Made by a program: the position numbers and the translations under genes
Source: JANLTP01 sp031363055
GTDB lineage: Bacteria; Pseudomonadota; Gammaproteobacteria; Burkholderiales; Burkholderiaceae_E
Reading direction: 5' to 3'
Assembly (NCBI GenBank): GCA_031363055.1
Contig: JANLTP010000021.1
Span: forward strand, 1-34,518
Length of the DNA stretch: 34,518 nt
Notes under the pieces: model-generated
Seen by the model: the letters and a program-made list of their open reading frames with translations, nothing else
What the model was told of the DNA's origin: nothing
Database searches by the model: none
Shown: in pieces, positions 22,057 through 30,823 of the stretch
Layout: each line of letters starts with the position of its first letter
Numbering within the stretch: the first letter of the stretch is position 1

Positions 22057-23700
22057 ATGGAGAACCTATCTAACGCCAGTAATACCGTCGTGGGCGCTCG
22101 TAACGGGCTTTCGGCTTGGCCAGCCCGGCAGGTCTTCGCGCTCTGCGCCGGACTAGCCCTGCTCTTTGCCACCATCACGGTCAGTGTGCAGTGGAGCCGC
22201 AGCGGCGACTATCGCGTGCTGTTTGCAAATCTCAGTGATCGCGACGGCGGCGCCGTCATTGCGGCGCTGTCGCAGATGAATATTCCGTACAAATTTACCG
22301 AAGTTGGCGGCGCCATTTCCATTCCAGCCGATCAGCTACATCAGGTCCGCATGAAGTTGGCCTCGCAGGGTTTGCCCCGCGGCGGCACCGTCGGCTACGA
22401 GCTCATGGAGTCACAAAAGTTTGGCGCCTCACAGTTCCAGGAGCGACTGAACTATCAACGCGGTCTGGAGGGCGAGTTGACGCGTTCGATTCAGGCCTTG
22501 TCGTCGATTCAATCGGCCCGAGTTCATCTGGCGCTACCCGCTCAAAACGGCTTTTTTCGGGACCGCCAGAAACCATCGGCATCGGTGTTGCTCAGTCTGC
22601 ATGCCGGTCGACAGATCGACCGTGCCCAGATCGCCGGTATCGTACATCTGGTCGCCTCATCGGTGACCGAGTTGACTCCAAAGCAGGTCAGTGTCGTCGA
22701 TCAGGACGGAAAACTGCTCTCTGAAGATCCACAATCGCCGGCCACCGGACTCGATCCCTCGCAGTTGGCCTATTTGAGGCGCATCGAGAGCGACTATGTC
22801 CAGCGAATTCTCGAGATTGTCCAGCCCATGGTCGGCAGTGGCAATGTCCGTGCCCAGGTTAGCGCGGATGTCGATTTCACACAGTCCGAAGCCACCGCCG
22901 AGGAATACAAACCGAACCAGGGCAAAGAGCCGCAGAGCGTGCGCAGTCAACAGACCTCGGAGGCGCCGGGCGCTGATGCCGGCGGCGCAACGGCGCAAGG
23001 TGTGCCAGGTGCCCTGTCGAACCAACCCCCGGGCGCCAGCAGCGCGCCGATCAACGGACCCGCACAAACCGTTCAGGCTGCCTCAGGCGCCGGCGCTTCT
23101 TCGGGCGCCGGCACTGGCACACGGCGCGACGCAACCATCAATTTCGAGGTCGACAAAACGATCAAGGTCACCCGAAATCCGTCAGGCATGATCAAGCGCC
23201 TGACGGCGGCCGTAATCGTCAATCATCGGCGCAGCGTCGACAAGGCCGGCAAAGTGACCTTGACGGCGTTGACCGAAAAGGAAGTTGAAGGGATCAACGC
23301 ACTGGTTCGAGAAGCCATCGGCTGGAGCAAAGAACGCGGCGACACATTGAACGTCATGAACACGCCGTTCGTGACCGAAGAGCCGCTGCCGAAACCGGCC
23401 GAGTTGCCCTGGTGGAGGCAGCCTGAAAATATTGCGAGCGCCAAGGAAGCCGGCAAAACCGGCGGGCTGGTCTTGCTGGGCATGCTGACGATCTTCGGTG
23501 TCATCCGGCCGGCCATGAAAGCAATTCCGAGATCGCAGGTACCGACGCAGGATTCCGGCGGTCGCGACAGTATCAACGAAACTGTCCAGGATGAGCTGAG
23601 TCTGCCTGGCGTCAATCAGCCACAGGTATTGCAAATGGCACGAGACAATCCAGCGGCAGTCGCCAGTGTGGTCCGTACCTGGGTGAACAAGAATGGATGA
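22057..23700 (+). CDS. fliF: MS ring protein FliF
   Basis: FliF forms the MS ring, the membrane base on which rod and switch are built. The 547-residue protein has two membrane helices (about 25-45 and 452-470) around a large periplasmic part. RBM domains carry DYRVLFANLSDRDGGAVIAA, MESQKFGASQFQERLNYQRG and ARVHLALP. The loop between about 285 and 350 is Gly/Ala/Ser-rich. The C-terminus ends QVLQMARDNPAAVASVVRTW, the FliG-binding helix. ATG 22057 has no clear Shine-Dalgarno. The last 8 bases overlap fliG. Confidence 0.97.
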   Translation: MENLSNASNTVVGARNGLSAWPARQVFALCAGLALLFATITVSVQWSRSGDYRVLFANLSDRDGGAVIAALSQMNIPYKFTEVGGAISIPADQLHQVRMKLASQGLPRGGTVGYELMESQKFGASQFQERLNYQRGLEGELTRSIQALSSIQSARVHLALPAQNGFFRDRQKPSASVLLSLHAGRQIDRAQIAGIVHLVASSVTELTPKQVSVVDQDGKLLSEDPQSPATGLDPSQLAYLRRIESDYVQRILEIVQPMVGSGNVRAQVSADVDFTQSEATAEEYKPNQGKEPQSVRSQQTSEAPGADAGGATAQGVPGALSNQPPGASSAPINGPAQTVQAASGAGASSGAGTGTRRDATINFEVDKTIKVTRNPSGMIKRLTAAVIVNHRRSVDKAGKVTLTALTEKEVEGINALVREAIGWSKERGDTLNVMNTPFVTEEPLPKPAELPWWRQPENIASAKEAGKTGGLVLLGMLTIFGVIRPAMKAIPRSQVPTQDSGGRDSINETVQDELSLPGVNQPQVLQMARDNPAAVASVVRTWVNKNG

Positions 23701-24688
23701 TCAAGGCCTGGCCGATGCCGCCATGTTGATGCTGGCGATTGGTGAAGAGGCAGCGAGCCAGGTATTTCGCGAACTCAATGCCAAGGAAGCACATCGATTG
23801 AGCGAAGCCATGCTGGCGATTGATTCATCGGCCAATGATCAGCTCGAGGGCGTGCTGGGGAAATTTCAGGAAGCCGCCAGCAAACACAATCCAATCGTAC
23901 CGGATTCGAATTCCTACGTGAAAAATGTCGTCACCCGCGCCTTGGGACAGGAACGCGCCGATCTGTTGCTCGATCGGATCATTGAAAAAGACGGGCCCAG
24001 CGGCATCGAACAGCTCAATTGGCTGGACGCCCAGAGTATTTATGAGCTGATCGGCGAGGAACATCCGCAGATCATCGCATCGATCCTGTTGCACCTCGAG
24101 GCCGATCACGCCGCACAGGTCATGAAACTGCTCGAAGAAAATCTCCGCTCGGAAACCTTGTTGCGCATGGCCACGATGGGATCGATCCATCAGGACGCGT
24201 TGGTCGACCTTGACGCGGTGCTCACGCAACTGATGCGGTCGCCGCGCAAACGTCGTCAAGGCAGCTTGGGCGGCGCCAAGATTGCCGCCCAAGTGCTCAA
24301 CCATCTGGGTACCGAGAATGAAAAACTGATTCTCGCCACCATTCGCGATGTCGACGAGGAACTGGCCGAGCGAATCAGCGATCAGATGTTTACCTTTGGC
24401 GACCTGCTGAAGCTCGATGACAAGGCCATTCAGTTGGTGTTGCGCGAGGTGCAAAGCGATTCACTGATCGTGGCGCTGAAAGCGGCTGACGCTCAATTAC
24501 GCGAGCGAATCTTCAAGAACATGAGTCAGCGGGCCGCCGAAACCTTGCGCGAAGATCTCGAGTCACGCGGGCCGGTACGCATGAGTGAAGTCGAAGAACA
24601 ACAAAAGGAAATCATGAAGGCGGTTCGACGTCTCGCCGATGAAGGCCAGATTCAGCTTTCCAGTGGAGGCGGCGATGGCTTCGTTTAA
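23693..24688 (+). CDS. fliG: Flagellar switch/torque protein FliG
   Basis: FliG is the C-ring subunit that meets MotA and produces torque. The 331-residue protein has the N-terminal FliF-binding domain (about 1-105), a middle domain with the EHPQ motif at 123-126 (GEEHPQIIASILLHL) and GGAKIAAQVLNHLGT, and the C-terminal torque helix. In that helix the charged series TFGDLLKLDDKAIQLVLREV and ALKAADAQLRERIFKNMSQR, plus ESRGPVRMSEVEEQQKEI, keeps the alternating charged residues. The start overlaps the fliF stop by 8 bases; the stop overlaps fliH by 14. Confidence 0.98.
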   Translation: MDDQGLADAAMLMLAIGEEAASQVFRELNAKEAHRLSEAMLAIDSSANDQLEGVLGKFQEAASKHNPIVPDSNSYVKNVVTRALGQERADLLLDRIIEKDGPSGIEQLNWLDAQSIYELIGEEHPQIIASILLHLEADHAAQVMKLLEENLRSETLLRMATMGSIHQDALVDLDAVLTQLMRSPRKRRQGSLGGAKIAAQVLNHLGTENEKLILATIRDVDEELAERISDQMFTFGDLLKLDDKAIQLVLREVQSDSLIVALKAADAQLRERIFKNMSQRAAETLREDLESRGPVRMSEVEEQQKEIMKAVRRLADEGQIQLSSGGGDGFV

Positions 24689-25382
24689 TGAAGGTATGCA
24701 CAGTCTGCTGCGCCCCGATGCCGCCTTCAGGCCGCAGGCTACAGCCCACTCACCGGACCAAGTCCAGCCGTTTCAGATGCGAACGCTGGAAGCATTCGCT
24801 AGCGACAGCTCCAACACTTCCGAGCATCCGGAAAGCCTCGATTCGTTGTTGCAGGAACGCTATCGGGATGGCTTCGAGGAAGGCCAACATGCTGCCGAGC
24901 TAGCGTTTCAACGCAACCGCGCCGAGGAGTCGCAGCGACTGGGCAAGAACCTGGCACAGCGAGTGCAAGGCATCGGCGAATCGTTTGAGCGTGAGTTGAC
25001 CCGCGCAGAGCAAGCGATTGCCGAAAGTCTGCTCGATTTAGCCCTCGAGGTCGCGTCCAGCGTCGTGGCTCAACAGGTCAACATCGATCGCCAGGCAGCT
25101 CTGGCGGTGGTCCGCGAATGTCTGGCCTTGTTGCCCAAGCCAGCGCGCGCCGGCCAATTGAGAATGAATCCTGAGGATCTTGAATTTCTGCGCCATTCGC
25201 TGGTCGCGGAGTTATCGGCCTATGACATCGAACTGATCGCCGACAGCTCGATACAGGCCGGCGGCTGTCATCTGAGCAACGATCACCTGACGATGGATTC
25301 GACATTGGCGCAACGCTGGCGTACAGCCATCGCTGCGATCGGACGCGGCGAGAAACCCTCGAGCGGAACGGCGGTTCAATGA
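24675..25382 (+). CDS. fliH: Flagellar export ATPase regulator/stalk FliH
   Basis: FliH binds and restrains the ATPase FliI and links it to the switch. From ATG 24675 it has 235 residues, with GGAGG 5 bases upstream. A variable Gln/Ser-rich N-terminus is followed by the FliH/YscL signature (ERYRDGFEEGQHAAELAFQR), a long helix (about 85-140) and a C-terminal domain (LEVASSVVAQQVNIDR, LRMNPEDLEFL, IELIADSSIQAGGCHL). An upstream ATG at 24639 would lie fully inside fliG. It overlaps fliI by ATGA. Confidence 0.94.
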   Translation: MASFNEGMHSLLRPDAAFRPQATAHSPDQVQPFQMRTLEAFASDSSNTSEHPESLDSLLQERYRDGFEEGQHAAELAFQRNRAEESQRLGKNLAQRVQGIGESFERELTRAEQAIAESLLDLALEVASSVVAQQVNIDRQAALAVVRECLALLPKPARAGQLRMNPEDLEFLRHSLVAELSAYDIELIADSSIQAGGCHLSNDHLTMDSTLAQRWRTAIAAIGRGEKPSSGTAVQ

Positions 25383-26821
25383 GTGCGCAAGTGAACAGCA
25401 GGGATACTCAAACCGACGGCGACTCGCGCTGGCTCGACTACTTGCGGGGTTTGAAAACTCTGGCCGCCCACGCGCAGCCAATCACGCTGGAGGGCAAACT
25501 GCTACGCGCCAGCGGCTTGCTCGTCGAGGCAAGCGGATTGAGCTTGCCACTCGGCTCGATCTGCGAAATCAGCAGTCCGTTGACCTCGGGCGGTGGTCAG
25601 TCGATAGAAGCCGAAGTGGTTGGCTTCAAAGACGGAAGAACCTATCTGATGCCGGTGGAAGAATTGATCGGCGTCGCACCCGGGGCCCGCGTGCGCGCCC
25701 GCCCCAATGGGTCTGAAGCGCCGCGCCTCGGCGTGCCGGTGATTCCAAAACGGCGAGCACAGGATCAACTCAGGCATCTGCCGATTGGCGACGGTTTGTT
25801 TGGCCGCGTCGTTGACGCGCGCGGTATTGCGCTGGACGGGCTGGGTTCGCTCTGCGATGTGGTGCAGCAACCCATTTTCAGGCGACCGATCAATGCCATG
25901 TCGCGTGCGCCGATCCGGCAGGTGCTGGATACCGGCATCCGATCGATTGATACCCTGCTGACCGTAGGGCGCGGGCAAAGGCTCGGTCTGTTCGCCGGTG
26001 CCGGGGTCGGCAAGAGCCAGTTGCTGGGCATGATGGCCCGCAGCACCGCCGCCGACATCATTGTGCTGGGTCTGATCGGCGAACGCGGCCGGGAGGTCAA
26101 GGAGTTCATTGAAGAGGTCCTCGGCCCTCGTGGTCTGCAGCGTTGTATCGTCGTGGCAGCACCGGCCGACACCGCACCCGTGCTTCGCATGCAAGCAGCG
26201 GCCTATGCAACCGCGATCGCCGAGCACTACCGGGACCAGGGCCGACAAGTATTGTTGCTTGTCGACTCACTGACACGCTACGCCATGGCGGCGCGCGAGA
26301 TCGCATTGGCGATAGGGGAGGCACCGGCCACCAAGGGCTATCCGGCCTCGGTATTCGCGCGACTGCCGCAATTGGTCGAGCGCGCCGGTAATGGCGATCG
26401 GGGCGGCTCGATCACGGCTTTCTACACCGTGCTGACCGAAGGCGACGATCCGAACGATCCGGTCGCCGATGCGGCCCGCGCCATTCTGGATGGTCATATC
26501 GTCCTGAGTCGCACGCTTGCCGATGCCGGGCATTATCCGGCCATCGATATTGCACGATCCATTTCACGAGTCATGGCGAATATCACCACCAAAGCGCATC
26601 AGGAGTGCGCCCGTCAGGCGAAGGCCTGCTGGTCCCGCTATCAAGAGCTGCACGATCTGCTTGCCCTTGGTGCCTATGTTGCTGGCCAGGATACTGAAGC
26701 CGACCAAGCGATGGCGCGATACCCGACGCTGGCCCAGTGGCTGCAGCAGCCGATCGACGATGCACAGAGCTTTGATGTCAGCCTCGCCGCACTGCAGATG
26801 CTGTTCGAGGCTACGCCATGA
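25379..26821 (+). CDS. fliI: Flagellar export ATPase FliI
   Basis: FliI is the F1-type ATPase that powers release of chaperones and unfolding of cargo at the export gate. Length is 480 residues. Walker A is AGAGVGKS at 206-213 (Lys212), the catalytic Glu lies in GLIGERGREVKEF (235), Walker B is QVLLLVDSLTRYAMAAREI, and the arginine-rich/DELSEED-like region follows EGDDPNDPVAD. The N-terminal beta-barrel (about 25-110) is present. It sits between fliH and fliJ with ATGA overlaps on both sides. Confidence 0.98.
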   Translation: MSAQVNSRDTQTDGDSRWLDYLRGLKTLAAHAQPITLEGKLLRASGLLVEASGLSLPLGSICEISSPLTSGGGQSIEAEVVGFKDGRTYLMPVEELIGVAPGARVRARPNGSEAPRLGVPVIPKRRAQDQLRHLPIGDGLFGRVVDARGIALDGLGSLCDVVQQPIFRRPINAMSRAPIRQVLDTGIRSIDTLLTVGRGQRLGLFAGAGVGKSQLLGMMARSTAADIIVLGLIGERGREVKEFIEEVLGPRGLQRCIVVAAPADTAPVLRMQAAAYATAIAEHYRDQGRQVLLLVDSLTRYAMAAREIALAIGEAPATKGYPASVFARLPQLVERAGNGDRGGSITAFYTVLTEGDDPNDPVADAARAILDGHIVLSRTLADAGHYPAIDIARSISRVMANITTKAHQECARQAKACWSRYQELHDLLALGAYVAGQDTEADQAMARYPTLAQWLQQPIDDAQSFDVSLAALQMLFEATP

Positions 26822-27270
26822 CCTCATCGCGGCAACTGCAGATTCTGATTCAGCTCAGCCAGCGCGACCTCGATCGATCTGTGGTCAAACTCACGGAGCT
26901 GTCCGCCAAATGCCACGTTGAAACACAGAAGCTCGACTATCTGCGCAACGTCGCCAGTGAGTATCAGCGCAACTCACTGCTGTTCAGCAATCAGACGTTC
27001 GAGCTGGCAGCGCTGCATCGCCAGCAACAGTTTAGCCAGCGGCTGGATGCCGCCATCGAGGAACAGTTGGGCCGATGCAGTCAACTCGAGCAGCAACTGT
27101 TGAGTGCGCAGCACCGGGCATTGGCACAACGGCGACGGATCATGACGCTGCAGAAATTGATCGCACGGCAGTCAAGCCTCGAGCGCACCCTGCTGGAGCG
27201 AGCCGAACAGAAACGCAGCGATGAATTCGCGGCGCGTACCTACTCACCTTTGGAAGGACTAGCCTTATGA
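26818..27270 (+). CDS. fliJ: FliJ flagellar export escort protein
   Basis: FliJ is a coiled-coil stalk that connects FliI to FlhA and recycles chaperones. At 150 residues it is almost entirely helical with heptads (LIQLSQRDLDRSVVKLTELS, EEQLGRCSQLEQQLLSAQHR, ALAQRRRIMTLQKLIARQSS), rich in Gln, Arg and Leu. FliJ is weakly conserved, so size and position between fliI and fliK (ATGA overlaps both sides) carry the call. Confidence 0.92.
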   Translation: MTSSRQLQILIQLSQRDLDRSVVKLTELSAKCHVETQKLDYLRNVASEYQRNSLLFSNQTFELAALHRQQQFSQRLDAAIEEQLGRCSQLEQQLLSAQHRALAQRRRIMTLQKLIARQSSLERTLLERAEQKRSDEFAARTYSPLEGLAL

Positions 27271-28613
27271 GTCTTGAATCGATTCAAAATAAGGGCTCCG
27301 CCGGCTTGGCCAACGCGGCCATTGCCAACCCGCTTGCCTCGGGCGCCCGCAGCCAGGGCACGAACACGTTCGATAACTACCTGAGTCAGGTTCGTCGCGA
27401 CCCGGCAGCGGCTAACGCCGCCGCACAGCGAGCACCCGGCACAAAAGTATCTGAAGTGCACGGTGATCAAAAGAAAATTCCGAGCGACCGTCAGGGTGAC
27501 CGTCCGAGTGACGGTCCGAACGAAGATCAGCAAGACAGCGAAAATACGATTGACACAAACGCCGATGCCGGCGTGGCAACTGAAGAGAAGCCGACTCTGA
27601 AAACGGATCTGACTGTGGCACCGGGCGCGGATTCAAAAGCGCAAAAGCCAGCCGATAGCAACACGATTATGGCGGCCGATCCGATGGCGGTACAGAGCGC
27701 GGCGGTACAGAGCGCCGCTTTGCAGTCGTTTCTGGCAGGTGGTCCCGACGCAAGCCGTTTCGCGGCAACACTTACCGGCTCGTCAGGCATGGATCGCAAA
27801 GGCGCTCTCAAGACTTCAGATGCGCGCGCCTCCGACCTCAGCCTGGAGACGGCCCATAGCGATACTCCAACCAATGGCGTCGCACAGACCCTCGCTGATG
27901 GCAGCACCGACCTGGGCAAGGCCAGTGCACCTTCGCGATTGGCCAGAATCAAGGAACTCGGTGAGCCCGAGCTCAGTACCGAGCGAGGCCGGCCGAACGA
28001 CGGCCCCTTGGGTGCGCTCAATGAAACATCGGGCAAGGCAGCAGGGCCTGACTTTGCGAGTTTGCTGGGTTCAGCCATCGGTGGCACTACCCACCTTCGG
28101 CAAACTCAGGAGTTCAACCTGACCATGAACGGCGTAGGTGCGCCAGCCTTGCAGAGCTACGACATTACGGCGCCCTTGGAGTCGGCTCAATTCGGCAGTT
28201 CACTGGCCAGCCATTTGTCCAGTATCGTCACTCATTCGGTCGAGCGTGCAGAGATTCAGCTCAATCCGAAAGAACTGGGTCCGATTCGAGTGGAGATCTC
28301 GGTCAAGGATCGCGAGACTCATGTGGTCTTGATCGCTGCCCATGCGCACACCGTTGATGCCATCGAACAGAGCTCACCGATGCTTCGAACACTCCTCGGC
28401 GAGCAAGGGCTGACACTCGGCCAGTTCGAGGTTCGCTCTGGCTTCTCGGGTTCCGATCGATCCCCGAACCCGCAAGGCGGCCAGGACGGCCGCAGCCAAT
28501 CAGGCGCCGACAATCGGCCGCCGGGTTCTGCATGGATGAGCTCGGAGCAACGCGTCGAATCGTCAGCCATCCTGGCGGGCTCGAGCCGAAGGCTGCTTGA
28601 TCTGTTCGCTTGA
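27267..28613 (+). CDS. fliK: Hook-length control protein FliK
   Basis: FliK measures the hook and signals FlhB to switch export to filament proteins. The 448-residue protein is low-complexity, charged and Ala/Ser-rich through about residue 290, as expected of the ruler part. It then has the C-terminal switch domain (about 320-400) with AEIQLNPKELGPIRVEISVK, then LLGEQGLTLGQFEVRSGFSG. A 15-base unit is duplicated at 27687-27716, and three copies of GACCGTC or its complement lie at 27486-27516. It is last of the overlapping fliF-K group; 136 bases separate it from fliL. Confidence 0.94.
   Translation: MSLESIQNKGSAGLANAAIANPLASGARSQGTNTFDNYLSQVRRDPAAANAAAQRAPGTKVSEVHGDQKKIPSDRQGDRPSDGPNEDQQDSENTIDTNADAGVATEEKPTLKTDLTVAPGADSKAQKPADSNTIMAADPMAVQSAAVQSAALQSFLAGGPDASRFAATLTGSSGMDRKGALKTSDARASDLSLETAHSDTPTNGVAQTLADGSTDLGKASAPSRLARIKELGEPELSTERGRPNDGPLGALNETSGKAAGPDFASLLGSAIGGTTHLRQTQEFNLTMNGVGAPALQSYDITAPLESAQFGSSLASHLSSIVTHSVERAEIQLNPKELGPIRVEISVKDRETHVVLIAAHAHTVDAIEQSSPMLRTLLGEQGLTLGQFEVRSGFSGSDRSPNPQGGQDGRSQSGADNRPPGSAWMSSEQRVESSAILAGSSRRLLDLFA
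27687..27716 (+). repeat. 15-base tandem duplication in fliK
   Basis: Two copies of GCGGTACAGAGCGC(G/C) match at 14 of 15 bases and encode Ala-Val-Gln-Ser-Ala twice in the ruler part of FliK. A third, diverged copy (Ala-Leu-Gln-Ser) follows. The frame is preserved. Confidence 0.9.
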
Positions 28614-28749
28614 TATAGCGGGGCAATCCCTGGTTATTCGTTCGATCCAGCAACTCAAGTTAAAACACAATTAGCTTTCGAATAGAGCGCAGGCCATACA
28701 CGACCTTGGCCCGCTTACTGCACCGTTCAACAGAGGGAGTTAGCGCAAG
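28614..28749. other. fliK-fliL intergenic region
   Basis: This 136-base, relatively A/T-rich gap has no ORF. No sigma28 pair with an 11-base spacer fits well: a TCAAGTTA -35-like box is followed by a non-matching -10. A GAGGGAG ribosome site lies 12 bases before fliL. It probably holds the promoter or processing site that starts the fliLMNOPQR segment, but none is identifiable by eye. Confidence 0.4.
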
Positions 28750-29421
28750 ATGGCTGGGGATAAAAAGACCAAGGAAGGCGAGGCTGCGGCAGCCGAGAAG
28801 CCGAAGGGCAAGAAAAAACTGATCATCATCGTCGCCGCCGTTCTACTGCTGGCTGGCAGTGCTGGCGGCTGGTTCTTCATGAAGAGCCGCGCGGCCGATA
28901 CTGAACATGCCGACGAAGGTCACGCCAAGAAGGAAAAGAAGGCGCGGGTTTTTCTGCCGATGGATCCCTTCACGGTGAACCTGGCGGGCGAGAACAACCG
29001 TTTCGCCCAGGTGGCCATTGTCTACGACGTGCAGAACGCCGAGACTGCAGAGCTCATCAAGAACATCATGCCGGCGGTACGCGACCGCGTCTTGCGACTG
29101 ATCTCCGCGAAACAGGCCGCTACGCTGCTCTCGAACAACGGCAAGGAAATTTTGGCTCAGGAGATTGTTGAGGAGACTGCCAAATTGATCGGTTGGGAGC
29201 CCGACGAACCCAAGGTCACGAAGAAGAAAGTGGTGGCCAAATCAAAGGACGCCGACGAGGAATCCGAAGGCGACGATGAAGCCGGCGAAGAGGAAGAGGA
29301 CGCCAAACCGAAAAAGTCTTCGTCCAAATCCAGTGCCAAAAAAAGCAAATCGAAATCCAGGAAGATCGCCAATCCCAATCCGATCAATGAAGTGCACTTC
29401 GCGCAGTTCATCATTCAGTAG
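28750..29421 (+). CDS. fliL: Stator-associated basal-body protein FliL, with a charged insert
   Basis: FliL is a single-pass membrane protein around the stator that supports torque. The 223-residue protein has a Lys-rich N-terminus, one membrane helix (about 24-44), and the stomatin-like periplasmic core (about 65-150) with VFLPMDPFTVNLAG, FAQVAIVYDV and MPAVRDRVLRLISAK. The usual C-terminal strand is present at the end (INEVHFAQFIIQ, 212-223). Between core and last strand lies a low-complexity Lys/Glu/Asp/Ser segment (about 151-208) that most FliL proteins lack; enteric FliL has about 154 residues. It has GAGGGAG upstream; fliM follows after 12 bases. Confidence 0.94.
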   Translation: MAGDKKTKEGEAAAAEKPKGKKKLIIIVAAVLLLAGSAGGWFFMKSRAADTEHADEGHAKKEKKARVFLPMDPFTVNLAGENNRFAQVAIVYDVQNAETAELIKNIMPAVRDRVLRLISAKQAATLLSNNGKEILAQEIVEETAKLIGWEPDEPKVTKKKVVAKSKDADEESEGDDEAGEEEEDAKPKKSSSKSSAKKSKSKSRKIANPNPINEVHFAQFIIQ

Positions 29422-29433
29422 AGTTGACGAACC

Positions 29434-30501
29434 ATGTCTGACGAGGCCATGAACACCGATAATCTGGACGATCTGCTCAATGGCGTCGATCCCATCGACA
29501 GCAGCATCGAAATACCCGGTAACCCCTTGCCTGAACCGCAGACGGAAATACGCGCGGCGCATCGCAAGCCAACGACTACCGCTCGAAATCCGCCGTCTGC
29601 CGACGCCTACGCACTCGGTCGCGAGCCGATGGTACCCAGTGACCAGATGCCGGCGCTGGCACTTTCGGTCGCCCGATTTATCAATCTATTCGGCCCGCAG
29701 TTGCGCAGCATCGCGCTGCGCCCGATCGAGATCAGCAGCACTCCGTTGCAGGTCATGCGTTACAGCGAGTTTCTCGAACGACAGGCGCAACCCTGTTATT
29801 CGGGGGTCGTTGCGCTCGAACCGCTGCAGGGCGAGGGTGTGTTGTGTTTCTCATCGACGCTGCTGATGTTGATTGTCGACCATCTGTACGGCGGCCAAGG
29901 TCGACTGGCGATGACCGAACAGGATCGCGGCTATTCGGTATCGGTTCGCCGTATTGCTGAGCGGCTGCTGCTGGCCATGAGCCAGAGCTTTTCGAGCGCC
30001 GTCCGCGAACTGGTGCCCATCAACATGAATTTGCGCCGGCAGGAAGAAGACCTCGCACTGGCCCGAATTGCGCAGCCTGCGGACTACGTCCTCGTCATCG
30101 GACTGAACGCTGCACTCGGCGACGAGACTCATTCAATCAGTCTGTGCTTGCCTTACCTGGCGGTTGAGCCGTTTCGCAGCAAACTGCAGCAAGCCGATTC
30201 CTCCGAGAGACCCTTGAATCATCGCCGCTGGATGGACCTGTTGCTCGATCAGGTCAAGATGGCCGAAGTCGAATTGGTGGCTGACTTGGCCAACGCACCA
30301 GCGACGCTGGCCGATCTGGCCGCTTTGAAGGTCGGCGATTTCGTCGAACTTGACTTACGACCCTCGTTGATTGCACGAATCGGCGACGTACCGGTGCTCA
30401 GTTGTGGCTATGGCCTGTCGAACGGCCACTATGCAATTCGGGTCCATGAATTCTTGATGGCCAATGACTCCAGCGGAAAAATGCCGAACCATGTCCAATA
30501 A
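29434..30501 (+). CDS. fliM: Flagellar motor switch protein FliM
   Basis: FliM is the middle C-ring subunit and the CheY-P docking point. The 355-residue protein has a middle CheC-like domain with IVDHLYGGQGR (GGxG near 153-157) and a C-terminal FliN-like domain (about 265-340, KMAEVELVADLANAPATLAD, then LKVGDFVELDL). The N-terminal CheY-binding peptide (family LSQxEIDxLL) is degenerate here: only DNLDDLLNG (9-17) is recognisable, without LSQ. A Pro/Thr/Arg-rich linker (about 28-65) follows. The last 11 bases overlap fliN. Confidence 0.97.
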   Translation: MSDEAMNTDNLDDLLNGVDPIDSSIEIPGNPLPEPQTEIRAAHRKPTTTARNPPSADAYALGREPMVPSDQMPALALSVARFINLFGPQLRSIALRPIEISSTPLQVMRYSEFLERQAQPCYSGVVALEPLQGEGVLCFSSTLLMLIVDHLYGGQGRLAMTEQDRGYSVSVRRIAERLLLAMSQSFSSAVRELVPINMNLRRQEEDLALARIAQPADYVLVIGLNAALGDETHSISLCLPYLAVEPFRSKLQQADSSERPLNHRRWMDLLLDQVKMAEVELVADLANAPATLADLAALKVGDFVELDLRPSLIARIGDVPVLSCGYGLSNGHYAIRVHEFLMANDSSGKMPNHVQ

Positions 30502-30808
30502 CAGTCTTGATATTCCTCTCGTAGCGGGCACGGATGCGGGCGTGTTCAACGTCGAGCGGGTGATGGATATTCCCGTGCAATTGACCGTGCAGCTTGGCCG
30601 CGTCAAGGTTCCCATCAAGCAGGTCCTGCAATTGGCGCAAGGGTCAGTCATCGAGTTGGCCGCGATGGCCGGTGATCCGATGGACGTCCTGGTCAATGGC
30701 TATCTGATTGCTCAGGGCGAGGTGGTCGTGGTGAATGACAAATACGGTATTCGCCTGACCGATATCGTGACACCGGCCGAGCGCCTGCGCCGGGTCAGCG
30801 GCGAGTGA
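30491..30808 (+). CDS. fliN: Flagellar motor switch protein FliN
   Basis: FliN forms the lower C ring and helps dock the export ATPase. It has 105 residues from ATG 30491: the SpoA domain fills most of it (VMDIPVQLTVQLGRVKVPIK, GSVIELAAMAGDPMDVLVNG, EVVVVNDKYGIRLTDIV). It lacks the long acidic N-terminus of enteric FliN. The frame is open to 30464 inside fliM, but ATG 30491 gives the better N-terminus. The stop codon lies in an 11-base tandem duplication. Confidence 0.95.
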   Translation: MSNNSLDIPLVAGTDAGVFNVERVMDIPVQLTVQLGRVKVPIKQVLQLAQGSVIELAAMAGDPMDVLVNGYLIAQGEVVVVNDKYGIRLTDIVTPAERLRRVSGE

Positions 30809-30821
30809 TCGGCGAGTGATC
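30800..30821 (+). repeat. 11-base tandem duplication at the fliN/fliO junction
   Basis: GGCGAGTGATC occurs twice without a gap. The first copy contains the fliN stop codon; the second lies just before the fliO ATG. Without the duplication the gap between the genes would be 4 instead of 15 bases. Confidence 0.95.
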
Positions 30822-30823
30822 GG

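Noticed and set aside
27486..27516. Inverted and direct GACCGTC copies in fliK as a CRISPR-like or regulatory repeat.
   Set aside because: Only three short copies inside the low-complexity ruler region; no regular spacing or spacers. No CRISPR array, tRNA, rRNA or insertion sequence was seen anywhere in the window.
28655..28690. TCAAGTTA before fliL as a sigma28 promoter.
   Set aside because: The sequence 11 bases downstream (GCTTTCGA) does not resemble GCCGATAA.
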